A DNA stretch of 64,000 bases from Nemophila menziesii. Taxonomy: Eukaryota > Streptophyta > Magnoliopsida > Boraginales > Hydrophyllaceae. The position numbers and the translations under genes were made by a program. The DNA lies in assembly GCA_029959085.1 (NCBI GenBank), contig JARWIR010000021.1, forward strand, positions 23,833,620 through 23,897,619. The letters run 5' to 3'. A model generated the notes under the pieces. That model did not search any database, had not been told where the DNA came from, and saw only the letters and a list, made by a program, of their open reading frames with translations. Below, in pieces: positions 14,166 through 26,175 of the stretch (positions are counted from its first letter, which is position 1; each line of letters begins with the position of its first letter).

Positions 14166-14994
14166 ACTGATGAGAATATATGGTAATTTGTTTTCTTTTT
14201 TCTCATGATTTAACATATTTTTTTAAATGGTAGCCACTACAATGAGCTGGTTGTCTTGTAGTATTGGTATTGGTAATAGCCTATGCAACTTAAACTCTAT
14301 CTTCACAATGTGTCCTAGATGATAAACACCTACCAAATATGTTATTTTCCTATATGTTCAACCCATTTATATAGTTTCCTGGTTTTCAAATATTTATATG
14401 TCATCTTGATGACATAGCTTATAGTATAATTTATTTGAGTTAATTTCATTGATGGTCCATATCTTCCGAGGTAATTTTACTACATGTCCATATATATTTT
14501 GAGCTAATTGCATTACATGTCTCTATATTCTTATTTAATTATATACATGTCTTTATATTCAAAGTCAATTGCCTTACATTGGCATATATTTAGAGTAAAT
14601 TTCATAGGTTCAATTTTTTGAGTTCATTGAATTATGCACTATAAGTCTCTATATTGTGAGGTAGTTTTAGTACACGTCCCCATAATTTGAGTTTTTTTCA
14701 CTATAGGCCCCTAACTATTGTAGTTAACTACACTATATGACACTAACTTTTAGAGGTAGAAAATATACACAAATTTCAATTAATATACACTGAACTTTCA
14801 AAATGAATTTTTTTTAAACTTGGCCAAATGAAGATTCAGAAAACTTAGGGACATATGAGATTGTTTTGGTATAAATATTCTTTCTTTGGGGTCAAAATAT
14901 ATTTTTTGGAAACCCCAAGAATCATATTCCACCATTATAATCTAATAATCGCGAACCAACCACGTCATACATAACCTCCTACACACAACTCTAA

Positions 14995-15045
14995 TAAAAT
15001 CTATACTTGTGGTGTATATATTATCTCTTTATATAAAACACCATA
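14995..15045 (+). promoter_or_regulatory. TATA-box-like block upstream of array exon 1
   Basis: TATATAAAACACC lies about 120 bases upstream of the exon-1 position in unit 6. The same block with variations occurs at about 740-830 (unit 1) and 10165-10250 (unit 4). Conservation of the block immediately before exon 1 suggests it was the promoter of the duplicated gene. Inference only. Confidence 0.35.
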
Positions 15046-15154
15046 AACAGCTGTATAAAAACCTATATGGTGGTGTATATATTAAATAAAAAGTTTTAAC
15101 ACCAACTGAATTAAGACAAAACTCAAGCCCCAGGCGACAATCAAGATCTCCTTC

Positions 15155-17240
15155 ATAGATGATGCAGGAAAAAAAATCTATTTTCTTAATTTCTTCAAAT
15201 GGATTCTTGGTAAATATTATATTGGTAAGACTTTCATTTTTAATAATTATATAATATAAGTATATGAAATTTATAATTTGATCATTTCTATAGAACTCCA
15301 TAAAAAATATATAAGTCATTGCAATATGAATGTGAAATAATATGCATTTCGTTCTTTGTTAGTTTTTAATTTTGTTTCTTTAAGTGTTGAACATCGACTT
15401 TATATTTCTTAAGATTTATACTTTAAACTAATTCTAAAAATTACTTTTATATTTTGAAATTTATATATATATATATATATATATAATATTCCCTTGTTAG
15501 AAAATATACTATTGTTGAGGGCTAGATTCGCAATGTGAGGACAGTTGAGTAATTACTTAATTTTTGTTGTGGGCTTAATAAATATTGTATTGGTCTTACT
15601 ATTCTGTGTGACAGTATATAAGGGGCCCACATAGATATTCTCCAAATCCTTATTATTATCTTCTCTCACAAGTCTCTTTTGGAAATTACACCATTGGTTG
15701 TGGAAGTATGCACTTGTTTTTTAAAGTAGCATACATATAAACTCTTGTTATTCCAAAAAATATAAAATATACCCGTGCAGAGGCGTACATTTTCTCGTTA
15801 TATCGTAATACATGTACATTTATGACTTAACAATATATGTGGGTGTTTTGGTCTTCTGCATAACTCATGGAATAGTTTTGTAATTAATTCGACCCCTTTA
15901 TGTATTACACCACACTATTTGTATTTGTGTAACACGTGTACAATAAATACTTTACAATACACATGGTATAATTGTCATTTTTCATAACACTCCGATACAT
16001 ATAACATAACTTCTTTATTCATCTCGTCGTATACTCAGCGCCTCACTCATTAGATTCATACTTCATGAGCATTTAAAGTTATCTTCACTTATACTTAATC
16101 AGCTTTTTATACTATCAATTTTTATTACATTGTGCATAATTTAAAAAACGTTGCATTATAGATCGGAGATAAATGTCTGTGTCACTTGTAGATTTTATGT
16201 ATTTATTTCTTAATTACATTTTCTATATACAAACAAATGACCATTTACTCTCATTGATCGAAATAAGACATGTTACATCTTCTATATCTTATAGCATTTT
16301 ATCCTGTATTAATTTTTTTTATTCAGGATTAAAATGGCTATCCGAGGATATAACAACGATGACATGGAAAATATAGATAAACTTTGTGAGAGGTTTGGTT
16401 CTGAAAAGCTAGAAAAACTTCAGCTTCATCTAGAAGTGTAATGAATATGATTGGAACATAGTATAATACTCGAGCACCCCCTTCATTCAACTTAAGTGGG
16501 CCAAGCAAACCAGTCATAATCAAATGAAAGACATTCCAAGCTTTAAAATTGTTTATGAGCAAGATAAAGACCATTTTCTTGCTTATTTTATCTTTCAATG
16601 GCTAGAAAATTAAGGATTTAATCTCGATTTGGAGACTATTCAACAAGTTATAGGTAATTATACTGTTTTTTAGTCTCGTTTAGCTTGATTATTTTCTGTA
16701 TCTAATTTTGTTGAATATTTGCAGACAATGTGGAACTGATTTGAAAAAGGTAAAGTAGATAGTATTTGATTTTCATTTTTATTTAATCTAATAAGTTATA
16801 TATTTGTTTAAGTAACATTTTCTTATTGTTTTTCCTTTTTTGCAGAGCATGGAAACATTAATAGATATATCTCAAAGCAATTTTTAACCTTCCAAGAACT
16901 TAAATTCTTAGCCATTTATATAGCATCAATAAACAATTTTAAAACTTATCTCTTGCTTATGAACCAACCTATAGTGAAGATGAATCTGAAAACAGATCGA
17001 ATAATCGAGAATTCTGAGAGTTGTGATATTATTAATTAATCTATTATTATTATTATTATCATTATTGGTAATTATTATTAAATTCTCTTTCATACATTTC
17101 TCAGTAGCAGCACAAAGAAAAATTAACAGCAAAGGAAGTAATGGAAGCACTTTACATGTAAGAAACACTACTTAAAGAGCCAGAAAGAAGAAGAGCATTC
17201 ATTGTGAGTCCCACAGACTCTCCTTACACAGTTGTGGGTC
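15155..17240 (+). pseudogene. array unit 6: decayed copy with most exons recognisable
   Basis: The exon-1 homologue near 15157-15211 has lost its ATG (ATAGATGATGCAGG). The next exon begins after TTCAG at 16327, with the motif DDMENIDKLCERFGS. The segment near 16500-16653 ends at TTATAG/GTAATT. The small exon (16725-16749) keeps AG and GT borders but carries one extra base and an in-frame TGA. The following exon starts after TTGCAG at 16846, but its donor is TT instead of GT. The next exon (about 16970-17019) has also lost its GT donor. The last segment after TCTCAG at 17105 is frameshifted. Together with unit 2 it defines the borders of the ancestral exons. Confidence 0.6.
15462..15485. repeat. 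(TA)n microsatellite
   Basis: Uninterrupted TA dinucleotides, replacing unit sequence in array unit 6. Simple-sequence repeat. Confidence 0.9.
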
Positions 17241-18112
17241 ACAAAAAATATTCTTTTATATATGTACATTTTATATGGATATTTAATTTGCATATACATT
17301 TAGTATTGTTGAGAGTCAATTACATAGATGTGAAAAGGCTTCAAATAATTTTTTTTGTTTTGTTATGAATGTTAATTGTTGATAATATGATAATTTGTTT
17401 TCTTTCTTCTATAGTTTTACATATATTTTTCTTTTTTGAAATGGTAGCCACCACAGTGAACTGGTGGTTGTGTACTACTAGTATTGGGAATAGCATATGT
17501 AGCTTAAACTCTAATCTTCCCATGGTGTCTTAGAGGATAAATACCCACCAAATATGTTATTTACCTATATGTTCAACCTATTTTTATAGTTTCTTGTTTT
17601 TCAAATATCTCATATTGATAACATAGCCTGGAGCATAATTTAATTGAGTTAATTTCATTGAAGGTCCATATCTCCCTAGGTAATTTACTACACGTCCCCA
17701 TATATTTTTACCTAATTGCATTACATGTCTCTATACTCTTATTTAATTACATACATGTCCTTATATTCCAAGTCAATTAACCTACATGGGAATATATTCA
17801 AAGTAAATTGCTTAGGTCCAATGGCTTACTTTTAGTACACATCCCTATTATTTGATTTATTTGCACTATAGGCCTCTAAATTTGTAGTTAATACAGTATA
17901 TTTCACTAATTTTTACAAGTTGAAAATCTACTCAAATTTTAATTAATATACGACGAGTCCTAAAATAAAATTTTTGTAAAGAGGGGAAACGAAGATTCCA
18001 AATTTTTTTGGGACATATGAGAATTTTTTGGTATAATTATTCTTTCATTAGGGGGTAAAATATATTTTTTGTAAACCCAAAGAATCATATTCCACCATTA
18101 TTATTTAATAAA

Positions 18113-20165
18113 CTTAGATGAAATGAATGATAATATTACAAAAACCTCTCAGATCGATGAAGTTAAAAATGCGGTATTTTGTATGTCTGGTGCTAAAGCA
18201 CCAGGTCCTGACGGAGACACAGACTTCTTTCACTCAAAGTGCTCTCTAGATCAAAATAATGACACGATTATCACACTTATTCCTAAAGGAGAGGCTCAAG
18301 AAACCCAGCTGACTTTATTAATAGCGTGCATCAATTTTATTTACAAAATTATTATTAAAATTCTCATGTTCAAACTACAACCAATCATGTATGATATCAT
18401 TTCACCTACTCAATCGGCGTTCATCAAGGGAAGAAGCATTAGGATAATATCATTATTGCCCAAGAAATCTCCTATTTTTTTAAAACAAAAAGGAGATCAC
18501 AGAAACACTATGCAGCCATCAAAATCGACATGGCAAAAGCCTATGATAAAGTGAATTGGTCATTTCTTATGAAGGTACTCAAACAACTCGGGTTTTGTGA
18601 ACAATGGAGAAATCTAATTTATAACTGTATTTCAACGGTGTCAAATGCAAATTTAAATCAATGGCGAAAGACCCAACAACTTCATACCACAACAAGGTAT
18701 AAGACAAGGCAATCCTCTTTCGCCACTTCTTTTTTCCATGAATGAGTCTTATTAATTATTATATCTGAGAGGAAGATATCAAAGGACTATCAATCACTAA
18801 GAATCGCCCGAGACTATCACATCTACTTTTTGCGGATGATGCATTATTCTTTATGGAAGCAAACAATAAGGAGTTTGTGAATTTCAAAGATATTCTCAAT
18901 AAATACTGACAGACATCTAGACAAATTATTAACTTCAACAAGTCTTCTATACTTTTTAGCAATGGAATTGTGGAGAGCACAAAAAAGAACCTAACAGAGA
19001 TACTCAATATTTCGAATTCTAATTCTCTTGGAAAATATTTGGGTATCCCTCTTATCCTAAAAAGATCTAAAAATGAGAACCTCAATTATATAAAAGATAA
19101 AATGCTTAGTAAATCAACTAGTTGGGTAGCAAATCTACTATCAGATGGAGGTAAGGAGGTGTTAATTATAGCAGAACTTCAAGCTACACCAAATTATGCG
19201 ATGTCCATTATTGAATTTTCCAAAGAATTATGTAAAAAGATGTCGACCATTATTCTAAATTTCTATTAGGACACAGCAGAAAAGAAAAAATTCATTGGGT
19301 TTGGTGAAAAAAATTGCAAGATCAAAATGTATTGGAGGTCTTGGATTTAGAGACCTACAAAAAATGAATATTGCCCTTCTAGAAAACCAAGTATGGAGAA
19401 TTATTAAAAATCCTACTTCGCTAGTTGCAAAAGTCATCAGAGGAATTTAAGATCCTAATACAGATTTATGGAATGCACAATTGCGGCAAAAAAATCATAT
19501 AGTTTCTTAAGAAAGAGTGTTGTTGGTAAATAGGAAATAGGTTGACAGCTAATATTTGGAAGTATTATTGGATCGGGACGTTAATGAAACTTGACAAAAG
19601 GGAAGGAATGACGATTAATCGAGTTACCAAACTGTTTAACAATGATTGCACGAGATGGAATTCACAGCTAATCGACTCAATCTGTAATGAAGAGAAAGAG
19701 CTTAAATTAAAAAATCCCAATTATGAACCTAGATAAGGAGGATAAAATTATTTGGCCTCACTCAAAATATGGAAATTATACAACTAAGGAAAGCCAGACA
19801 TCAACAACGAGAGAAAACAATTGTGATACACTTATGTGGTCAATGATATGGAAATCCAATGTGCCAACAAAGATTAGAAACTTCGCTTGGAAAATTTGTA
19901 ACCAAGCCATCCCAACAAAACTTAACTTACAATAAAATAAATGTGCTAAGACGACAGAATGCTAATGGTGTGAAAAAGAGGATGAAACAATCAACATCTA
20001 TTCAGTAAGTGTCCTTTTAGCATCGCGGTGTGGGATGAGTTTCCCTTACAAATTAAGATCAACTGAGATTCTAAGGCGACAATTAGACAATGGATTATTG
20101 AAACAATTCAATCTTACTCCAATAAAGGATGTGAAGAAATAATAAAGTGTCATCTTACGTTGATT
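18113..20165 (+). pseudogene. L1-type LINE ORF2 fragment (RT to zf-RVT), truncated at both ends
   Basis: The similarity to a plant LINE ORF2 is clear across several frames. KAPGPDG lies near 18200, LIPKG near 18280, and SPTQSAFIKGRSI near 18405-18440. KAYDKV lies near 18537, LLFADDALFF (the catalytic FADD of RT) near 18820-18850, and GKYLGIPLILKRS near 19028-19068. LLSDGGKEVLI lies near 19135-19170, and the zf-RVT-type motif WKSNVPTKIRNFAWK near 19850-19895. Stops and frameshifts separate these parts. The endonuclease at the N-terminus is missing and the sequence stops near 20165 at the gypsy LTR junction, before RNase H. The same motifs occur in the same order in the full-length LINE at 39656-46874, so it belongs to the same clade but is much older. 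Confidence 0.88.
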
Positions 20166-20363
20166 TTTTTCCCTTTTATGTTTGTTCAAGGATTTTATTT
20201 GTATAATTTTTTTAAATTTGTTTAAGTACCAAATAGTTGGTCATGGAAATTTGTATTAGCTTTTGCTTTTACTTAAAGCCTTGCACACTCATGAACTCTA
20301 TTCTTGTGTTTGGCATGTGACGTCCCAAGTGTTAGATGTACTATATTCTCATAGGGAATTACA
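20166..20363 (+). repeat. 5' LTR remnant of gypsy element
   Basis: Matches the final part of the 3' LTR (about 25099-25312) with scattered differences. About 1.1 kb of the LTR is missing at the left, where it abuts the truncated LINE. Confidence 0.8.
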
Positions 20364-20367
20364 TAAG

Positions 20368-20381
20368 TTGTATCAGAGCTA
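20368..20381 (+). promoter_or_regulatory. primer binding site (initiator tRNA-Met type), diverged
   Basis: TTGTATCAGAGCT lies a few bases after the LTR end. It resembles the TGGTATCAGAGC primer site complementary to plant initiator tRNA-Met, with one mismatch. Confidence 0.7.
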
Positions 20382-20503
20382 AGTTCTAGTGTCTTAGTAT
20401 ACCTAGACGAGTGCGTGTTCGGTGTCTTGTTGTTAATGTTATTCTATTTCCTTACTTAGTGGCTTAAATTTTGGTGTATTATGTTAAATGATCTCTTTAG
20501 GTT

Positions 20504-23500
20504 ATGGCTGATAACAACAAGTTTGGTGATGATGTTTCTCCTATCAATTTGTTTCCAGAGGGGAATGTATTATGTGTTAATCGTAATAGGGTGGTTGGCA
20601 GTATTGGTGCTGGATCAAGCCAATCATCAGAGCTTGTAACCCAAACGGTGGATTCAGGTATTGTGCTTGTTTATCTTGTTTATGCTCATGCATTGTTTGA
20701 CAATGGGTCTAGCTTATCTTTCGTATCGCCTAGATGGTCAGCATTATTATATATTATGTCTGATACCAAATATCCCCCTTTGCGTTTTGAGTCCCTTCTA
20801 GGGAAATTTGTCATAGTGAGTCGTGTATTTAAAAACTGTATTGGTTGCATAGGAGGTCATGGTATGCCTGATGATTTGATTAATTTAGACATATCCGAAT
20901 TTGATATCATTTTTGGCATGGACTAGTTGTTCAAGTATCATGATAATGTTGATTGTACCGCTAAAAGGTTCCACTTTCGCGTACCTTTCTAGCTTGACGT
21001 TGTCTTTGAATGGAGGAAGATGACCTCACCTTGGTTAGTCTCTTCTATAAAATCTAGGAAGATGTTGAATAAAGGTTGTGCTAGATACCTCGCTCTTGTG
21101 GTGAATACCGAGTCAGATGGCCCTACGATAGGGGTTAAACGATAAGGAATTTAGGGATGTATTTCCTGAGGGTATCCCTAGGCTTCCTCATACTCGGGAG
21201 GTAGAGATTGACATTGAGTTGGTACCTGATACCAAATTAATCTCCAAAGCACCATACCATATGGCTTCTGCTGTGTTAAAAGAGGTAATTATTCAGTTAC
21301 AAGAACTCCTCGATAGGGGTCAGATACACCTTAGTATCTCAACATGGGGGCACCCGTCTTGTTCATGAAAAAGAAAGACGGCAGTATGAGATTGTGCATG
21401 GACTAACGAGAATTAAATAAGGTAACTATAAATTTTAAATATCCATTACCACAGATAGATGATCTGGTCGACCAGCTCCAAGGGGCCCAAGTATTTTCAA
21501 AAATTGAGTTAATGTCGGGTTACCATTGGTTGAGGATTAGAGCGTAAGAAAACATTTCGCACTCAATATGGGCACTACGAATTTTAGTAGGTACTTTTCG
21601 GGTTGACTAATTCCCCTTCCGTTTTCATGTACTTGATGACTAGGGTATTTAAGCCGTTCCTGGACCGATTTGTGGTAGTGTTTATTGATGATATCCTAGT
21701 ATATTCTAATATCCCTTATGAACATGAGCATCCTTTGCGATAGGTTCTGCAGGTATTAAGAGATAATATAATTTTTGCTAAATTTGAGAAGTGTGAATAT
21801 TGGTTGTAAGAGGTGTCATTCCTTGGCCATGTTGTATAGAAGAGTGGGATTTTCGTAGATCCCGACAAGGTTGCTACGGTATCGGAGTGGCCTTGACCAA
21901 CTAATGTGACAGAGGTTAGAAGTTTTTAAGGCTTGGCAGATTATTACCGTAAATTTGTGCACGTATTTTCTAGTATAGCAGGTCCTCTTACTAGTCTAAC
22001 AAAAAATGGGTATGATGTTCGAATGGGAAACTGATTGTGAGAAAGGTTTTCAAGAACTGAAGTTCAGGTTAGTCTCGGCGCCAATTGTTTCTTTACCGAA
22101 TGGTGACAAAGGGTTTGCAATCTTCTGTGATACTTCTCATAAACGGTCATGGTGTGTACTTATACACAGTCACGAGAAGAACTACCCAACCCATGATCTA
22201 GAATTAGAAGTTGTTGTTTTTTCCTTGAAGATTTGGAGATACTATTTGTATGGTGTGACATGTGAAATCTATATAGATCATTAAAGCCTAAAGTACCTTT
22301 TTACTCAAAGGCAGTTGAACTTATGAGAGAGACGCTGGTTGGAATTCCTACAAATATTATGATTTACTGATTCATTACCATCCGGGTAAAGAAAACATGG
22401 TAGCTGATGCGCTTTGTCAACGGCCGCATAACTTCCCAAAATCCACCATAGTGGAACCATATGAATTAGCGCGTGGAATTGAGAAATTTCATCTAGAAGT
22501 CACAACTCAACCCACCCCAGTTTATCTTGGCTAAGCTCATGGCGCAACTTACTCTATTGGGTAGGATCAAGGAGGCTCAAACTAGGGATTCATTTATTAA
22601 GGAGTGTCGTGCTAAAATTGAGGATGGTAAGAAATCATTTCTATGTATTTGGAAAGATGGCAAAGTTAGGTTTGCCCAAAGCCTCTATGTACCATATTAA
22701 CTGTCCCTTAAGAAATATATTATGTCTGAGGCCCATAACTCATATTTTTCGATTTACCCTGGGAGTACTAAGATGTATCTGATTTGAAAGAGCACTTCTG
22801 GTGGAACGGAATAAAAAGGGATATTGGTGAGTTCGTAGCAAGGTGCTTGACTTGTCAAAAGGTAAATGCAGAACACAAGAAACCATTTGGATAATTACAA
22901 CAACTGAGTATACTTGAATTGAAATGGGATAGTCTTTCTATGTACTTTGTTATTTTTCTTCCAAAGACTAAAGACATATGTGCTTCCATTTCGGTAATTA
23001 TGGATTGACTTACTAAATCCACACATTTCTTGCCTGTTAGAATAGAATTTAATGCTCTATGCCTAGCTCAATTGTTATCTGATGAAATCGTGTGATTACA
23101 CGGGGTCCCTGAAAAGATTATATCATATAGGGACGTCAAGTTTACCTCTCATTTTGGAGGAATGTGCTTAGTATTTGGGAATGGAACAAAATTTGAGTAC
23201 ATCTTACCATCTGCACACTGATGGACAGACTGAGAGGACAATTCAAACCATGGAATACATGTTAAGAGCTTGTGTGATTGATCTTGGACCTAATTGGTCT
23301 GAATACCTACTGTTTGTCGAGTTCTCTTATAATAACAATTATCATGCAAGTATTCAAATGTCACCTTATGAGGCATTGTATGGAAGGAGGTGTCAATCAC
23401 CTTTGTATTGGGATTTAGGAGAGAGAATATTCATTGAATCTGATGTGTTGACAGAAGTAGAAGCAACGGTTAAGTTGATTCGAGTCCGTATGAAACAAGC

Positions 23501-24032
23501 TCAAGACCGCCTAAAGAGTTGGGCAAATATTCGTTGCAAGGATATTGAGTTCTAGGTTGGGGACCATGTGTGTAATAAGGTTTATCCTAGTAGTTGGGTA
23601 ATTCATTTCATAAAGAGGGGAAACTTATTCCCCTATATCATTGGCCCTTTCGATGTTTTGGAGATAATTGGTACCGTAGCGTAACGTCTATCGTTGCCAC
23701 CTATAATGTCAGGAATTCATAATTTCTCCCATGTTTCAAAACTTCGTTGTTAAGTGTTTGATCTCTCTCATGTGGTGGATATTGAGAAACATCTGGTGCA
23801 TGAAAAACTCACTTTTGACGAGATTTCATGTGAAATCGTCGATCATAAGGAGCAGATGTTGAGAAGAAGGGTCATCTCGTAAGTTCAGAATCGCTAGCCT
23901 AGCCAAACCGAATAGGGAAGCATTGTTGATGCCGGAAGAGTAAGCACGCTCTAAGTACCCAACCCTCTTTAAAACCCAAGGTGAGCTTAAAGTTTCAAGG
24001 AAGAAACTTCTTGTTAGGGGAAAAGGTGTAGC
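20504..24032 (+). pseudogene. gypsy gag-pol relic: protease, RT, RNase H, integrase, chromodomain remnant
   Basis: A short N-terminal piece starting MADNNKF runs directly into the aspartic protease. Its active site reads D-N-G (20699-20707) instead of D-T-G. RT follows with FIDDILVYS at 21681-21707, then LGLADYYRKFV-like sequence near 21930. The RNase H region is at about 22100-22290, and the integrase zinc-finger residues CLTCQK near 22850. LHTDGQTERTIQ lies near 23215-23250, and ALYGRRCQSPLYW near 23373-23412. A tail diagnostic of chromoviruses (LSHVVD near 23765, KYPTLFKTQGEL-like near 23955-23990) ends at the purine tract. Many stops and frameshifts occur and gag is essentially absent, so the element cannot act autonomously. 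Intact lineage members encode a chromodomain that targets heterochromatin. Confidence 0.88.
24011..24026 (+). promoter_or_regulatory. polypurine tract of gypsy element
   Basis: AGGGGAAAAGG lies immediately before the TGTAGCGGTT start of the 3' LTR. This is the expected position for priming of plus-strand synthesis. Confidence 0.7.
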
Positions 24033-25312
24033 GGTTGGCTTTTTAATAGCCTAACTGTTGGATTTCTTTTAGCCTAAATTTATTTCATAGATATGGTTAT
24101 TATATTTCAGGTTTTGAAATAATTATTATTTTTAAGTTTTAGAAAACAAAAACTCTCTGAACTTTATAACACTCGCAATATAAAAGGAGCAAGAGGAGAA
24201 GAAAAAGGCGTGTGTTTTCTTTTCTATTGCTAAAAATTGGTCTGATCTCGATAGGCGGAGTAGAGGAAGAACAAAATTAAGCCTTGCTGGGTCTGATAAC
24301 CATAACTAGTAGAGAAGTTACGCTAAGAGGTAAGAGGATTTCGTATTCCCTTGATCTGAAGTAATTATAAATTTATGTGCTTAATATCCGAGAAGCTGTC
24401 TTTTATGGGAAATAGTTTATTTTTGGGATTAATGTCTTAAACATTGGCTAGATAATTATTTCCTTCTCGTTTAGGATTATTAAATTAATCATGGTTTGAG
24501 TTACCGCATAGCATATTAATCAAATGTGATGTTTCTTGTGCACCATTTATTATTCATTTTTAACAGTGATATATAATATTATTGATTGAAATAAGAATTA
24601 CGATTGAATGGTGTGGAGTTCGAATGTCAATCATATGAGTTTGTTCAGTCATTATAGTAATACATACATTTCTTAACACTTGGAACATGGATTTTATTTG
24701 CAAACAAAATTTTATATGACTTTGGAACAGTAGTGTGCAGCGATATTAAATGTGGTGTGACTATTGGAGTGAAAGTAGTGTTTATACAAAAAATATAAGT
24801 GAGAAGAAACAGAAAAAGTGTGTTGCAATTTATTATATAGATGATATACTTCAATTACTTGATGTAGTTAATGAAATAAAAAAATAAATTAAATAACCAA
24901 AAGTAAATATATAAAGTTATGGTTATTGTTTAATTTTATTATATTCGCTAGACTGGTCTTCTGTTTGCTCACTCTTTACTTGTCCTGTCTACAGATCGCT
25001 CAAAATTAGCTTTCAATTTGGATTGTAAGCGGGGCTAGAGCTCGTGCTAGGAGTACTGTCTCAAGTATAATAAACTCTCTCTCTAGTAATAAAGTGGCAC
25101 TTTACATTAAATATTTTTCCCTTTTGTGTTTGTTCAAGGATGTTATTTGTATAAAGTTTTTAAACCTATTATGCCCGAAATGGTTGGTCATGGAACTTTG
25201 TATTAAGCTTTGTTATTACTTAAAGCCTTGCACATTCATGAACTTTATTCTTTTGTGCAGCATGTGACTTCCCTAGTGTTAGTTGTACTATATTCTCATA
25301 GGGCGTTAGACA
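24027..25312 (+). repeat. 3' LTR of gypsy element (about 1.29 kb)
   Basis: Begins TGTAGCGG after the purine tract and ends GACA at the position equivalent to the end of the 5' LTR. A TATA box (TATAAAA near 24179-24185) and a splice- and poly-A-rich region follow. No protein-coding gene is seen inside; a minus-strand open frame near 24645-24854 looks accidental. Confidence 0.75.
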
Positions 25313-25380
25313 AGCAAAACTCTTCGGTCAAGCAGATACATTCATGGACGATATCCGGCGACACAAAATCATCAACAACT
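25313..25380. other. short spacer ending in copia target site
   Basis: Host or older repeat sequence between the two LTR elements. Its last five bases, CAACT (25376-25380), are the left copy of the target duplication of the following copia element. The right copy is at 32106-32110. Confidence 0.85.
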
Positions 25381-26175
25381 TGTTAGTCAATTGGATTTTT
25401 TCAAGTGTAGACTAACAACGTTGACTCAATTGTTTGATATTCACTTGGTTAAAACCATTGAGAAGTGAATGAGAAATTGAGTATAAAAATTTGGAGAACA
25501 AAAAGAAAGAAACTTAGAAATATATATGCATATCCTGAGTTTTGAACACGGGACGTGTCACAAGTAAAATCCAAAATGAGATCTGGTTTGGTCACGTGTG
25601 TGTAAATAAAACACTAAAGAAAAACGTTACCAAAAAATTCTATCTTGTGACCGTTATCTAAGTGCACGTGTAAACTAAAACCTGTTGTCACTGAAGCAAC
25701 GTGTTGTTTCATGTAATGCTTCAATGGTTAAATGTCTTCTAATTTGAATAGTCACGTACCCATTGAATGGTGTTGCATTGCCTCTTATTCATTTGTATAA
25801 ATAGGGAGGCCTCCCACCATTTTTAAAGAGAAGAATTAGAGAAATATAATCTAAAATATTTACTAGGTTTTTTTGCATATCCATATTACAAAGTTTTGAG
25901 AGAGATAGACAATACATTTTTAGTTCGCCGTTGTCAATCTTTGTGTAGTGCTGCTATCGATTGACTTAAGTCCGTTGTATCCTAGGAGATCATCGCTATC
26001 AATTGTGAGCACCATAGCAGGGCGAATAGATCTTAAGGACATTGAACCAAGTTTAAGCCTCAGAATTTCTTTTTTGCATTCTGTACTGTAAGTTTATCTA
26101 TTATATTTCTTAATTCCTGCATTTATATTTAGTTTAATTTATTTGTTTACATGTTTTAACACACCAGAAACAACA
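25381..26175 (+). repeat. copia 5' LTR (795 bp)
   Basis: Starts TGTTAGTCAATTGG and ends ACCAGAAACAACA. A TATA box TATAAATA lies at 25796-25803, followed by AGGGAGGCC. It carries about 98 bases more than the 3' LTR, in two blocks between about 25946 and 26070. Confidence 0.95.

Larger units (their letters stand above)
742..18112. repeat. degenerate tandem array of six unequal units carrying a decayed gene
   Basis: The same ordered set of landmarks recurs. They are a TATA-containing block, a short ATG exon beginning MDDAEE, a long AT-rich intron-like block, an exon containing the protein motif MANLDTLCERFGS, small downstream exons, a block reading GTAGTACTAGTATTGGTAAT, and a periodic AT-rich tract. 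The MANLDTL landmark lies at 2641, 5319, about 8766, 11929, 13854 and 16364, so spacings are about 2.68, 3.45, 3.16, 1.93 and 2.51 kb. The differences come from internal deletions: the first exon is missing from unit 2, the small exons from the middle of unit 3, and nearly everything downstream of exon 4 from unit 5. All units are on the plus strand. Stops, frameshifts and broken splice sites are present in every unit. I infer old tandem duplication of a host-type gene followed by decay. Confidence 0.85.
20166..25312 (+). mobile_element. Ty3/gypsy (Tekay/Del-like chromovirus) retrotransposon, decayed
   Basis: The element has a truncated 5' LTR (20166-20363), a tRNA-Met-type primer site, a gag-deleted pol relic, a purine tract and a complete 3' LTR (24027-25312). 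The last roughly 200 bases of the 3' LTR match the 5' LTR remnant, including the phrase GTTTGTTCAAGGAT and TACTATATTCTCATAGGG. The internal part is only about 3.7 kb because most of gag is missing. The order PR-RT-RH-IN-chromodomain relic supports a gypsy chromovirus. No target duplication can be assigned because the left end is lost. Confidence 0.88.

Noticed and set aside
24645..24854. 69-codon minus-strand frame in the gypsy LTR
   Set aside because: Lies inside the LTR with no motif; looks accidental.
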